Source: CAYLPT01 sp964385645 (GTDB taxonomy: Bacteria > Armatimonadota > Hebobacteria > Hebobacterales > Hebobacteraceae). Taken from it: a stretch of DNA of 64,000 bases. The notes beneath the pieces are model-generated. The model saw nothing but the letters and a program-made list of their open reading frames with translations. It was not told the origin of the DNA and made no database searches. Position 1 is the stretch's first letter. Each line of letters begins with the position of its first letter. The position numbers and the translations under genes are program-made. This document shows, in pieces, positions 8,654 to 16,612 of the stretch. The DNA is taken from contig CAYLPT010000072.1 of the NCBI GenBank assembly GCA_964385645.1, forward strand, positions 1 to 64,000, in the 5' to 3' direction.

Positions 8654-9397
8654 CTAGGCGAAACTGGTGACGATGCTCTCGATGACCACGCGCCAACCGT
8701 CCACTAACACGAAGAGCAGAATCTTGCAGGGCAGCGAGACCACCACCGGGGGCATCATCATCATGCCCATGGACATCAGGGTGGTCGCCACCACCATGTC
8801 AATGACGAGAAAGGGCAGGAAGATCATGAACCCCATGGTGAAGGCGCGCTTCAGCTCGCCGACCATGAAGGCGGGAACGACGACATAGGTCGGGACCTCC
8901 TCCGGGGTCTCCGGGCGGGCGAGCCCGCCGAGCCGGACGAATAGCGCCAGCTCCGCCTCCGGCGTCTGCCGCAGCATGAAGTCCCTAAGCGGGCCGAGCG
9001 CGCGCTGGGCCGCCGCCTCGTAGCCGATGTCCTCGCTAAGGTACGGCTGCAGCGCCTGCTCGTTGACCGCGCGCCACACTGGCGCCATGGTGAACACGGT
9101 CAAGAAGAGTGCGAGGCCCACGAGCACGGTGTTGGGCGGGATCTGTTGCGCGCCGATCGCGCTGCGGGTGAAGGAGAGCACGATCAGGATGCGGGTGAAG
9201 GACGTCAGCATCATCGCCAGCGCCGGCGCGAGCGAGAGCACCGTGAGGAGGGCGACGATCTCCAGGGTGGCAGGGAGCTGGCGCGGTCCGGCGCCGTCAA
9301 TGCTGATGGTGAGCGCGGCCGGCCTGGGATCGGCCCAGGCGGGCGCGGCGGGCCCGAGCAGCGCGCCGGCCAGCACGGCGGCGGGGAACGCCCTCAT
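8654..9397 (-). CDS. fliP: flagellar biosynthesis protein FliP
   Basis: FliP is the main subunit of the flagellar export channel. The 247-residue protein begins with a cleavable signal peptide (about residues 1-21, ending PAAPAWA), as is usual for FliP. It then has membrane helices with LTSFTRILIVLSFTRSAIG and QIPPNTVLVGLALFLTVFTM. The C-terminal half holds FMVGELKRAFTMGFMIFLPF and the MSMGMMMMPPV motif. The ATG at 9397 overlaps the fliO stop by 4 bp, which fixes the start. The open frame upstream to 9931 is a shadow. Confidence 0.95.
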   Translation of the reverse strand: MRAFPAAVLAGALLGPAAPAWADPRPAALTISIDGAGPRQLPATLEIVALLTVLSLAPALAMMLTSFTRILIVLSFTRSAIGAQQIPPNTVLVGLALFLTVFTMAPVWRAVNEQALQPYLSEDIGYEAAAQRALGPLRDFMLRQTPEAELALFVRLGGLARPETPEEVPTYVVVPAFMVGELKRAFTMGFMIFLPFLVIDMVVATTLMSMGMMMMPPVVVSLPCKILLFVLVDGWRVVIESIVTSFA

Positions 9398-9804
9398 GCG
9401 CGTCCCCCGTTCCGCAGCGCGTCGGCGGCCTGCCGGAGGCGCCCAACCAGGTCGGGCTCGGCTGCGCCGCGGTCGCCCAGCAGGGGCGCGAGAGTGGAAG
9501 CGAAGTCCGGCTGCGCCGGCGCGCCCTCCAGCTCGGGCGCGGGGTGCTCGCCGGGCATCTCGGCGATGAGGGCCACCGCGTTGGCTGCACTCGCCAGGAG
9601 CAGAGTGCGGTCGCCGACCGCGATGAGATGCAGCGCCTGCTGCGGGCCGAGCGGCCGGGTCTCGAGCACGCGGAGGCGGCCCCTCGCCCGTCCGCGGAGG
9701 CGGGGCTCGCGAAGTCGCCGGAGGGCCGCCGAGGCGCAGACCGCAAGCGCCGCAGCCAACCCCACTTTCACCCCGATGCCGGCCAACGCCCCCACGGCGT
9801 CCAT
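9394..9804 (-). CDS. fliO: flagellar biosynthesis protein FliO
   Basis: FliO assists FliP ring assembly. The 136-residue protein has one N-terminal membrane segment (about residues 9-28) followed by a small cytosolic domain (RGRLRVLETRPLGPQQALHLIAVGDRTLLLASA) that matches the FliO core. The rest is a Pro/Ala-rich tail. It heads the fliO-P-Q-R-flhB-flhA operon. No fliM, fliN or fliY lies upstream in the window. Confidence 0.85.
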   Translation of the reverse strand: MDAVGALAGIGVKVGLAAALAVCASAALRRLREPRLRGRARGRLRVLETRPLGPQQALHLIAVGDRTLLLASAANAVALIAEMPGEHPAPELEGAPAQPDFASTLAPLLGDRGAAEPDLVGRLRQAADALRNGGRA

Positions 9805-10119
9805 CCACCCCTCCCCGGACCGCTCGCGCCGAGGCGCGGCGGCCCCAACCTGGACACACAGAGCGTGGGGTGGGGGAGGAGCTGAGCGGCGCGCTCACCC
9901 CCCGACGAGCGGCCTGGCGGCCGCGGCCCACGCCTCTGCAGCGGGCCCGCGCTCCCGAGCGCGAGCCCTGGTCCGAATCAGCCGACTCCCGCCCTGGTCA
10001 TGCGGCCCGCCGTGGGCCGCCGGGAGCCACGGAGGTCATTCCACAGAATGGAGCGGATTTGAGATCAGATGAGGAGACTCGAGTGGCGCCCGCGGGCGTG
10101 TGAGCAGCACGGTGGGGGG
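9805..10119. other. intergenic region, no gene recognised
   Basis: This 315-bp gap separates the start of the fliO operon from the end of the TPR gene. It must hold the fliO promoter, reading leftwards, but I see no convincing sigma-70 or sigma-28 box pair. The only local structure is a short inverted repeat CATTC-CACA-GAATG at 10037-10050. Open frames here are out-of-frame extensions of the flanking genes. Confidence 0.6.
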
Positions 10120-10977
10120 CTACTCGGAGATGCCGAGCGCCCGGCGTGCAGCGGCGTTCGCGGGGTCGAGCTCGAGGGCGCGGGAGAAGGCTCGCACGGC
10201 CTCCTGGGGGGAGCCGGCCGCCGCGAGCGCGGCTCCCAGCGCGGCCCACGCCTCCGGGCTGTCGGGCTGGAGCTCGACGAGCTGGCGCAGGTGCCCAGCG
10301 GCCTCCTGGTGGCGGCCCAGCTCGCCCGCCAGGGAGGCGAGCGAGATGATCACCTGTGGGTCAGACGGCCTCAGTCGCTGCGTCTCCCTCAGCGCCTCGT
10401 GGGCCTCCTGCAGGTGGCCGGCGCGCCAGCGCACCAGGGCCAGGACGAAGTGGGTGAGCGAGACCCGGGGCGCGAGGCGCGCCCCGCGCTCGGCGGCCTC
10501 GAGCGCGGCCTCGAGCTCGCCCGCCTGCGCAAGCTGGCTGGCGAGCATGGCGTGCGCCACGCCGTTGTGGGGCTCCAGGCGCACCGCCCGCCGGAGCCAC
10601 TCGGTCGCGCCTTTATGGTCCCCGGTCACGCCCAGCACCGCGCCCAGCTCGCGCGCCGCGCCCCCATCATAGGGCCTCGCCTGGGCGACCGCGCGCAGCT
10701 CCTGTACGGCGCGGGCTGCCTCGCCCTCGGCCACCAGGTGCATGGCGAGCTCCCGCCGCGCGGCCGGGTTGTCGGGGGCGATGCGCAGCGCCTCCTCCAC
10801 CGCCCGGCGGGCCTCCTTGGAGCGACCCTCGGCCGACATCTGCTGGGCCTGCGTGACGAGCTCATCCGAGCGCCGCCGCGCCTCCGCCGCGGGCAGTCCC
10901 GCGGCGACCGTGCCGACCGCGGCGAGTGCGCCGACCACCGAGAGCAGCAGGCACCCGTGCAGCGCGCGCCGCGTCAT
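10120..10977 (-). CDS. TPR-repeat protein with N-terminal membrane anchor
   Basis: A 285-residue protein with a hydrophobic N-terminal segment (about residues 8-27), either signal peptide or anchor. About seven tetratricopeptide repeats follow, from residue 40 to the end; repeat cores such as WLRRAVRLEPHNGVAHAML and AFSRALELDPANAAARRAL are clear. TPRs mediate protein-protein contacts, here probably outside the membrane. The ATG at 10977 overlaps the stop of the upstream TMTC-like gene by 4 bp. The pair resembles TMTC proteins, in which membrane and TPR parts are fused. Confidence 0.8.
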   Translation of the reverse strand: MTRRALHGCLLLSVVGALAAVGTVAAGLPAAEARRRSDELVTQAQQMSAEGRSKEARRAVEEALRIAPDNPAARRELAMHLVAEGEAARAVQELRAVAQARPYDGGAARELGAVLGVTGDHKGATEWLRRAVRLEPHNGVAHAMLASQLAQAGELEAALEAAERGARLAPRVSLTHFVLALVRWRAGHLQEAHEALRETQRLRPSDPQVIISLASLAGELGRHQEAAGHLRQLVELQPDSPEAWAALGAALAAAGSPQEAVRAFSRALELDPANAAARRALGISE

Positions 10978-12734
10978 GGCCGCCCGCCTGTCCGTCCGCC
11001 ACCGACCCGCACCACCTCCATGGTGTGCGACTCCCCCTGCCACGCGACGACGTACTCGCCCGGCAGCAGCGACGACATTGCCAGCACCTGGGGTGTGAGC
11101 CCGCTCCCGCCCTCGTGGGAGACGGTGTGCGCCATCACCGGCCGCGCCGCCGTGCGCGCCAGGGCCTGTGGATAGCCGTTGCGGAACACCTGCGCGCCCA
11201 GGTGAGTGGCCGGCAGCCCCTGGAAGTACACGGTGGGCGCCGCGGGGGAGTCGGGTAGCTCGGCGACCACCCGCTGCCCCTCTCGCAGGGCCGCTGCCGC
11301 CAGGTCGCCAGCCAGCCGCCATGGTTGTACATACCACAGCGAAAGCCCGGCCGCTGCCGCCACCGTGGCAGCGGCCGCGGCGCCGCTCCGGCGCCACCCC
11401 CCGCCTCGCCCCGTGCACAGGTCTCCGAAGAGCAGCGCGAGCCCGATGGTGGGCAGGTAGGCGAAGCGGCTGTGTTCGAGCTCAGGCGTCCCGGCCGGCA
11501 GCGCCCAGACCGGCAGGGACATCACGAACACCCAGCTCAGCCACATCCACAGCCGCCGCGCCGGCGCGTGCGGCAGCCCGCGCACCCACCACAGCGCGCC
11601 CACGCCCATGGCGGACGCGGACGCCGTCAGCACCCACCACGGCGCGGCTGAGAACAGTCCGCCGTGCAGCGGGAACAGGAAGGCTGCGGTGTGCATGAGC
11701 GGGACGTGCGGCGGCAGTAGTCCCCACCGGTCCTGGCGGACAGGGTAGCCCCCAAGCCCACCCAGGGCCTGTTGCCGCACCAGCAGGTAGGCCGCCGCAG
11801 TGGCGCCATAGCCGCCGACCAGCGCCCACATGCCCCCTGGCCGCTCGCGCGGGACCAGAGCGAGCCGGAGGACAACCAGGCCGGGCAGGGCAACAGCAGC
11901 CTCCTTCATCAGGACCGCCAACGCGAAGGAGCTGAGCGCGCCGGCGAGGGCAAGGGTCCGCCCGCGGGGCGATGCTGCCGAGAGGTGAACCTCGAGCAGG
12001 AGGAGCGACGCGAGCACGAAGGTGGCCGCGAGCACATCGTTGAGGGCGCAGGCCCAGGCGACCGGCTCGACGTGGAGCGGATGCACGGCGAAGAGAAGCG
12101 CGCCCAGCGTCGCGCCCCGCGCGCTGCCGGTCCAGCGCCGCGCCAGCGCGAAGACGAGCAGCGCGTTGGCCCCGTGCGAGGCGAGGTTGAGAGCATGGTA
12201 ACCCGCGGGCGAGTCGCCCCACAGGCGCCCGGCCAGCCACCACGTCGCCTGGAAGCCGGGTCGGAAGAAGAGCGGGAACACCCTCCTGGAGAAGGCCGCC
12301 CAGAGCCCGTCGGCCTGCTGGATGCCGCTCAGCAGGCCGTAGTCATCGGAGAGGAAACCGATGGTGACCGTAGGCAAGAAGGGCAGGACGGCGGCGGCGA
12401 CGACCGCCGCCCATCCGACGCGAGCCAGCAGGCGTTCGCCGGGTGCATCGGCCTCGGGCGGGATCTGATGGCGGCCGACGAGCGCTCGCCCGGCCGCCGC
12501 AGCCGCGAGCAGGCAGAACACGAGCGTGGGCCCGGCCCAAGGCGCCGCGCCGCGCGGGGAGAGCACCAGCAGGTGGACGAGAAGCAGCGTGATGATGGTG
12601 GCGGCCGCGGCGCTGGCCGCGGCGCGGTCGCGGGGGAGCGAGCGCCGTCCCGCCTCGGCTGCGCGCGGGCGCCTGGCCCGCCGCCGGGCCCCGGCGCGAG
12701 CGCGCGAGCTGCGTGAGGCGCCTTCGGTGGTCAC
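10974..12734 (-). CDS. TMTC/GT39-like polytopic membrane protein, putative glycosyltransferase
   Basis: The GTG at 12734 follows GAGGATGGGGCG and gives 586 residues with about 10-12 membrane helices. The first extracytoplasmic loop carries a DD pair (GFLSDDYGLLSGIQQ) and a later PLFFRPGFQATWW. This layout is like TMTC/PMT-type glycosyltransferases, where the acidic pair coordinates the lipid-linked sugar donor. HPLHVEPVAWACALNDVLAA is also TMTC-like. About the last 100 residues are soluble. Longer in-frame starts run into the divergent radical SAM gene. The TPR partner is encoded immediately downstream. The substrate is unknown. Confidence 0.72.
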   Translation of the reverse strand: MTTEGASRSSRARAGARRRARRPRAAEAGRRSLPRDRAAASAAAATIITLLLVHLLVLSPRGAAPWAGPTLVFCLLAAAAAGRALVGRHQIPPEADAPGERLLARVGWAAVVAAAVLPFLPTVTIGFLSDDYGLLSGIQQADGLWAAFSRRVFPLFFRPGFQATWWLAGRLWGDSPAGYHALNLASHGANALLVFALARRWTGSARGATLGALLFAVHPLHVEPVAWACALNDVLAATFVLASLLLLEVHLSAASPRGRTLALAGALSSFALAVLMKEAAVALPGLVVLRLALVPRERPGGMWALVGGYGATAAAYLLVRQQALGGLGGYPVRQDRWGLLPPHVPLMHTAAFLFPLHGGLFSAAPWWVLTASASAMGVGALWWVRGLPHAPARRLWMWLSWVFVMSLPVWALPAGTPELEHSRFAYLPTIGLALLFGDLCTGRGGGWRRSGAAAAATVAAAAGLSLWYVQPWRLAGDLAAAALREGQRVVAELPDSPAAPTVYFQGLPATHLGAQVFRNGYPQALARTAARPVMAHTVSHEGGSGLTPQVLAMSSLLPGEYVVAWQGESHTMEVVRVGGGRTGGRP

Positions 12735-12829
12735 CGCCCCATCCTCGTGTGCCGCGCTTCTTCCCCCCAGCGGTTCCCCAACCTCTCTGTCGGCCCGGGT
12801 GAGAGGAGCCAGGCGTCCGCTGTTCGTGG

Positions 12830-12835
12830 TATCAT
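12830..12835 (+). promoter_or_regulatory. extended -10 promoter candidate for the radical SAM gene
   Basis: TATCAT at 12830-12835 is preceded by TGG, giving an extended -10 (TGnTATCAT). No good -35 is seen 17 bp upstream. A start about 7 bp downstream leaves a short leader holding GGGAGG before the ATG at 12861, which supports that start over the ATG at 12834. Confidence 0.35.
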
Positions 12836-12860
12836 GGGCAGCCGCAGGGAGGCCAAGGGC

Positions 12861-14387
12861 ATGGCGTTGAGGGCCACAATCTCGCGCCGGCTGGCCGGGG
12901 AGACGGGCGCCGTCCGCAAGGACCACGGCGGCCGGCTGCGCGTGTGCCTTGTCTACCCGAACACCTACCGGGTCGGCATGTCGAGCCTGGGCTTCCAGGC
13001 GGTCTATCATCTGCTGAACACAGAGCGCGACGTCGTCTGCGAGCGGGCCTTCATCCCCGACCGGGAGGACCTGGAGGATCTCCACAGGACCGGGGAAGAG
13101 CTCGTCTCCTACGAGTCGCAGACGCCGCTGGGGCGCTTCGACGTGATCGCTTTCTCGGTCTCCTATGAGTTGGACTACGTGCATGTGGCGAGGGCGCTTC
13201 GCCTGGCGAAGGTGTCACCGCTGGCGGCCGACCGCGGCCGCGCCGAGCCGCTCGTGATCGCCGGGGGGGCCGCGGTCTCCATTAACCCGGAGCCGCTCGC
13301 CGACCTGGTCGACGCGGTGGTGCTCGGGGAGGCCGAGGAGGCCGTCGCCGAGGCGGTGAGCGCGGTCCTGCGCTCTGGCGGCGACCGCGCTGGGTCGCTG
13401 GACGCCCTTGCGTCGGTCGGCGGCGTGTATGTTCCCGAGCGGGCGGCGGCCCCGCCGAAGCCGCGGGCCGTGAGGCGCTACATCGAGGACCTCGACGCCT
13501 GGCCAACCCACTCTCGCCTGCTCACGCGAGAGGCGGAGCTCGGCGACCTGTTCCTGGTCGAGGTGTCGCGGGGGTGCGCCCGGCGCTGTCGGTTCTGCGT
13601 CACCCCCGCCTGCTACTGGCCGCCGCGCTGGCGCTCGGCAGAGTCGGTGCTCGGGGCCGCGCGCGCCGGGCTGGAGCATCGCGACGCGATCGGCCTCGTG
13701 GGCGCCGCGGTGTCCGATCACCCGGAGGTGGACGACATCGCCCGGGGCGTGGTCGCCCTGGGCGCCCGGCTGTCGGTCTCGTCGCTGCGGGCGGACTCGG
13801 TGTCGGATGTTCTGCTCGACGCTCTGGCGCGGGGTGGCGCGAGGGCCATCACCATCGCGCCGGAGGCGGGAACGGAGCGCCTGCGGCGGGCCATCGGCAA
13901 GCCCATCCGCGACGAGGCCCTCGCCGATGTGCTCGCGCGGGCGGTGCGGGCCGGGCTGCGGGAGGCGAAGCTGTACTTCATGGTAGGGCTGCCAGGGGAG
14001 CAAGAGGAGGATGTGGAGGCGATTCCCGCGCTCGTCCGAAGGCTCGTGCGCGGGGCGGGCCTGCGCCGCGCCACGGTGGCCGCGGGGGCGTTCGTGCCAA
14101 AGCCGGAGACGCCGTTCGAGGGGGAGGCGATGCTGCCGGCGCGGGAGCTGTCTCGCCGGCTGCGGGCGGTGCGCGACGCGCTGCGGGCCGAGCCTCGCGT
14201 TCGTCTGGCCCTGGAGAGCGCCAACTGGTCGGTCATCGAGGGTGTGCTGAGCCGGGGCGATCGGCGGCTGGGGCGGGTGATCGTCCGCGCCGAGGAGCTG
14301 GGCGGCAACCTGGCGGGGTGGCGGGCGGCCCTGGCGGAGGCCGGGCTAGACCTGACCATGCTCATCGGCCCCCGACCCAAGGGCTGA
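12861..14387 (+). CDS. radical SAM protein with N-terminal Rossmann-like domain
   Basis: The 508-residue protein has an N-terminal Rossmann-like (B12-binding-like) region, about residues 30-190 (CLVYPNTYRVGMSSLGFQ, FDVIAFSVSYELDYVHVARAL). A radical SAM core follows, with the cluster motif C239-x3-C243-x2-C246 in VSRGCARRCRFC. Later signatures are ITIAPEAGTERLRRAIGK and FMVGLPGEQEEDVEAIPAL. It would cleave SAM reductively with a [4Fe-4S] cluster. It resembles the N-terminal part of TIGR03960-type radical SAM proteins but lacks the DUF2344 extension. The substrate is unknown. The start is chosen for the GGGAGG 8 bp upstream. It is divergent from the TMTC-like gene. Confidence 0.8.
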   Translation: MALRATISRRLAGETGAVRKDHGGRLRVCLVYPNTYRVGMSSLGFQAVYHLLNTERDVVCERAFIPDREDLEDLHRTGEELVSYESQTPLGRFDVIAFSVSYELDYVHVARALRLAKVSPLAADRGRAEPLVIAGGAAVSINPEPLADLVDAVVLGEAEEAVAEAVSAVLRSGGDRAGSLDALASVGGVYVPERAAAPPKPRAVRRYIEDLDAWPTHSRLLTREAELGDLFLVEVSRGCARRCRFCVTPACYWPPRWRSAESVLGAARAGLEHRDAIGLVGAAVSDHPEVDDIARGVVALGARLSVSSLRADSVSDVLLDALARGGARAITIAPEAGTERLRRAIGKPIRDEALADVLARAVRAGLREAKLYFMVGLPGEQEEDVEAIPALVRRLVRGAGLRRATVAAGAFVPKPETPFEGEAMLPARELSRRLRAVRDALRAEPRVRLALESANWSVIEGVLSRGDRRLGRVIVRAEELGGNLAGWRAALAEAGLDLTMLIGPRPKG

Positions 14388-14394
14388 GGGGGCC

Positions 14395-15018
14395 TCAGGC
14401 GCCCTGGTCGTCGGAGGGAAGGAAGGCGGCGGGCACCTCATAGCCGGCGTCGGCCAGGAGCGAGAGGAGCAGGCGGCGCTCCTGGGCGTGCTCGGCGTCG
14501 AGGAGGGGAGCGCACTGGACCGGGCTGCGTCGCTCCGCGGCGACCTCGGCCGCGAAGGCGAGGCAGGTGGCAAGGCCGCAGCGACGGCAGTTGGTGCGCG
14601 GCAGTAGCTTGTACACCGTCAGCGGGGTGAGCCGCTCGCGGCGCTCATAGGAGGGCTGGATCTCGCCGCGGCGGGCCCAGGTGTCGTTGATGAGCTCGAC
14701 GAGCCAGTCGAGGACCGCGCGCGCGTCCTCGACATCATCCAGCCGGGCCCCCGTGATCAGCCGGTTGTGGAGGCAGATGATCCGCTGGTCCTTCGAGAAG
14801 GTCAGCGCCGGCAGCGCGTGGTTGTAGATCGCGCCAGGGAGGCAGGAGTTGAGGTAGGGGAGGACCGCAGCCATGTCGTCGGATGCCTCGGCGTGAAAAC
14901 GGATCTTCGCGGGGTCCGCGAGACATGGGAGCACATGGCAGATCTCGATGGACTCAACCAGCACCTCGAGCACCTGCGGGCGGCCTCGCGAGCGAGCGGC
15001 TACCTTCTCGCTTGCCAT
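14395..15018 (-). CDS. putative Fe-S cluster protein, paralogue A (PF04060-like)
   Basis: A 207-residue soluble protein. The C-terminal part carries C144-x2-C147-x4-C152-x16-C169 (TNCRRCGLATC ... CAPLL), the spacing of the single [4Fe-4S] domain found in RnfB and the CODH/ACS corrinoid protein. The N-terminal 130 residues form a conserved region of unknown function (VLPYLNSCLPGAIYN, LDWLVELINDTWARRGEI). It is clearly paralogous to the gene at 16613-17179. It is the last gene of the ArsR-headed redox operon and overlaps the preceding small gene by 19 bp. An electron-transfer or cluster-sensing role is inferred. Confidence 0.75.
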   Translation of the reverse strand: MASEKVAARSRGRPQVLEVLVESIEICHVLPCLADPAKIRFHAEASDDMAAVLPYLNSCLPGAIYNHALPALTFSKDQRIICLHNRLITGARLDDVEDARAVLDWLVELINDTWARRGEIQPSYERRERLTPLTVYKLLPRTNCRRCGLATCLAFAAEVAAERRSPVQCAPLLDAEHAQERRLLLSLLADAGYEVPAAFLPSDDQGA

Positions 15019-15191
15019 GCGCGGTACCCGGCGTAGCAGAGCACACCGCCGAGCAAGACGACCTTGCCCGCGGTTGCCCCAGCGGGCTGGCCGTGCTGCG
15101 GGGAGCCGCACGCAGAGCAGGCCCAGGCGCTGGCGCCGGCGATGAGCAGCGGCAAGAGCAAGCCGGCGAGACTCTGAGCGGCGCGTTTCAC
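15000..15191 (-). CDS. small membrane protein with extracytoplasmic CSACG motif
   Basis: A 63-residue product from a GTG at 15191 with AAAGGGGG just upstream. It has a hydrophobic N-terminus (SLAGLLLPLLIAGASAWA, signal peptide or first helix) and then CSACG, a CxxC pair expected outside the membrane. A short Gly/Pro linker and a second helix (GKVVLLGGVLCYAGY) with a basic end follow. It lies between ccdA and the Fe-S gene. An exported CxxC next to CcdA suggests a thiol-redox partner, but no family is recognised. Confidence 0.6.
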   Translation of the reverse strand: MKRAAQSLAGLLLPLLIAGASAWACSACGSPQHGQPAGATAGKVVLLGGVLCYAGYRAWQARR

Positions 15192-15223
15192 ATCTTCCCC
15201 CTTTCCAGTCTGGCAGAGGCCTT

Positions 15224-15913
15224 TCATGCCTCCCACACGAAGTAGACGCCGACCAGGACGAGGACGATGCCCGCGGCCCTCTCCATCCAGCGCGTCCATC
15301 GCTCCATCGCAGGAAGCGCCTTGACCACACCCGTGAAGGTGCCGGCGGCGATGATGGGCGCCCCGCGGCCGAGGCCGTAGGCGAAGAGGAGCGTGGCCCC
15401 GTAGGCGACCTTCCCCTTCGCCATGACCAGGCCGAGAATGGCGACGAGCACGGGAGTCCCGCACTGAGATCCGGCAAGGCCCACGACGAGGCCGAGCAGA
15501 AGGGCGCCGATAAGGCCGGTGACCGCCACCCGCTTGGGCTTGAGCCGAGCCAGGAAGTCGAAGTTCAGCTGCAGCGCCCCGAGCAGATTCAGGCCGATGA
15601 GGAAGCAGGCCAGGGCGACGAACCAGTAGAGCAGCGTGCGCTCGGTGCCGAAGAGCCCCCCAACCAGCGCGGCGATGAGGCCAAGCAGCATGAACGTGAT
15701 CGAGCTTCCCACGGTGAAGAAGGTTGACAGCCAGAAGCCCCTCTTCCTCGTCAAGTCCTGCTGGCCGCCGACGTAACCCATCACCACGGGGACCATGGAG
15801 AGGTTGCAGGGGCCGATGCTGGTGAGCACACCGCCGAGGAAGGCGAGCACATATGCGAGGGCCGAGAGATCGGCGACCATGCTCGGGATAGTCTGTGTAA
15901 CGAGTCCGTTCAC
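15224..15913 (-). CDS. ccdA: CcdA/DsbD-type transmembrane thiol-disulfide transporter
   Basis: A 229-residue, six-helix membrane protein that carries electrons from cytoplasmic thioredoxin to extracytoplasmic thiol proteins. The two redox cysteines sit in the family positions: C36 in TSIGPCNLSMVP and C151 in LAGSQCGTPVLVAIL. The GTG start at 15913 overlaps the stop of the tethered thioredoxin gene (GTGA), so the two are likely made together and act as donor and acceptor. The same family serves cytochrome c maturation, but no cytochrome genes are nearby. Confidence 0.85.
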   Translation of the reverse strand: MNGLVTQTIPSMVADLSALAYVLAFLGGVLTSIGPCNLSMVPVVMGYVGGQQDLTRKRGFWLSTFFTVGSSITFMLLGLIAALVGGLFGTERTLLYWFVALACFLIGLNLLGALQLNFDFLARLKPKRVAVTGLIGALLLGLVVGLAGSQCGTPVLVAILGLVMAKGKVAYGATLLFAYGLGRGAPIIAAGTFTGVVKALPAMERWTRWMERAAGIVLVLVGVYFVWEA

Positions 15914-16596
15914 TGCCCGGCCCCCGCGGCGGCAAGGCGACTGTCAATCTCCTCGCGGTCCATGAAGCCCATGTGGTAGTCCACTTGGCTGCCGGAGGCG
16001 TCGAAGAAGATCTGCGTCGGCATCACCCTGATGCCGTACTCGCGTCCCAGCTCGGGATACTTGTCCAGCTCGACGAAGAGGATGTTGGCACGGCCCCAGT
16101 AGTCCTGGGTGGCCTGCTTCAGGATCGGCTCCATCGCCTTGCATGGGCTGCAGGTTCCCATGCCGAAGTCGGCCATGGTGGGCAAGCCGTTCTTCAGGCA
16201 CTCCTTCAGCTTCGACCCGGGCAGAGGCCCTTCGGGCTTGGGCCCCAGGGCCGGTCTCTGTTCCGCCGGCTGCTGCGTCGGAGGCTCCGGCCTTGGATTG
16301 CCGGGCGCCTTGACCTCGGCAGGTGGGCTGAGCTTGTGGGTCTGGGGCTGACTGCCCTCGGCTGACCTCGCCAGTGGGGAGGACACGGGCTTCTGTTCCG
16401 CTTGGGTGGGAGCGGGAGAGGCCTCCCTATCGGGCGCCTCGCCATCAACGGCTGGCGGGGCGGGCTCACCCTGGGCAGGTGACTGGGCCACCACCTCCAG
16501 CCCAAGCGGCTGTGGGGAGTGGCGAGCCTCTTTCGCGATGACGACTCCGACCACGACGAGGACCACGATAAGAACGAGCCACTTCGATCCCTTCAT
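15910..16596 (-). CDS. membrane-tethered thioredoxin-fold protein (CSPC)
   Basis: The 228-residue protein has one N-terminal membrane segment (residues 5-20), a long Pro/Ala/Gln/Glu linker (about 25-125) and a thioredoxin domain (130-228). The active site is C149-S-P-C152 in FGMGTCSPCKAM, and the cis-proline loop is RVMPTQIFFDASG. CSPC is unlike the CGPC of cytosolic thioredoxin and fits an extracytoplasmic reductase fed by CcdA. The ATG at 16596 follows AGAGGAGG, fixing the start. It is in the ArsR-headed operon between Fe-S paralogue B and ccdA. Confidence 0.85.
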   Translation of the reverse strand: MKGSKWLVLIVVLVVVGVVIAKEARHSPQPLGLEVVAQSPAQGEPAPPAVDGEAPDREASPAPTQAEQKPVSSPLARSAEGSQPQTHKLSPPAEVKAPGNPRPEPPTQQPAEQRPALGPKPEGPLPGSKLKECLKNGLPTMADFGMGTCSPCKAMEPILKQATQDYWGRANILFVELDKYPELGREYGIRVMPTQIFFDASGSQVDYHMGFMDREEIDSRLAAAGAGQ

Positions 16597-16612
16597 GACC
16601 TCCTCTGTCCTT

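Noticed and set aside
9870..10103. Small + strand frame between fliO and the TPR gene
   Set aside because: No ribosome site, low-complexity Arg/Pro translation, overlaps other shadow frames.
12747..12860. Longer start of the radical SAM protein
   Set aside because: It would place the start in the divergent promoter region; the ATG at 12861 has a good ribosome site after a -10-like element.
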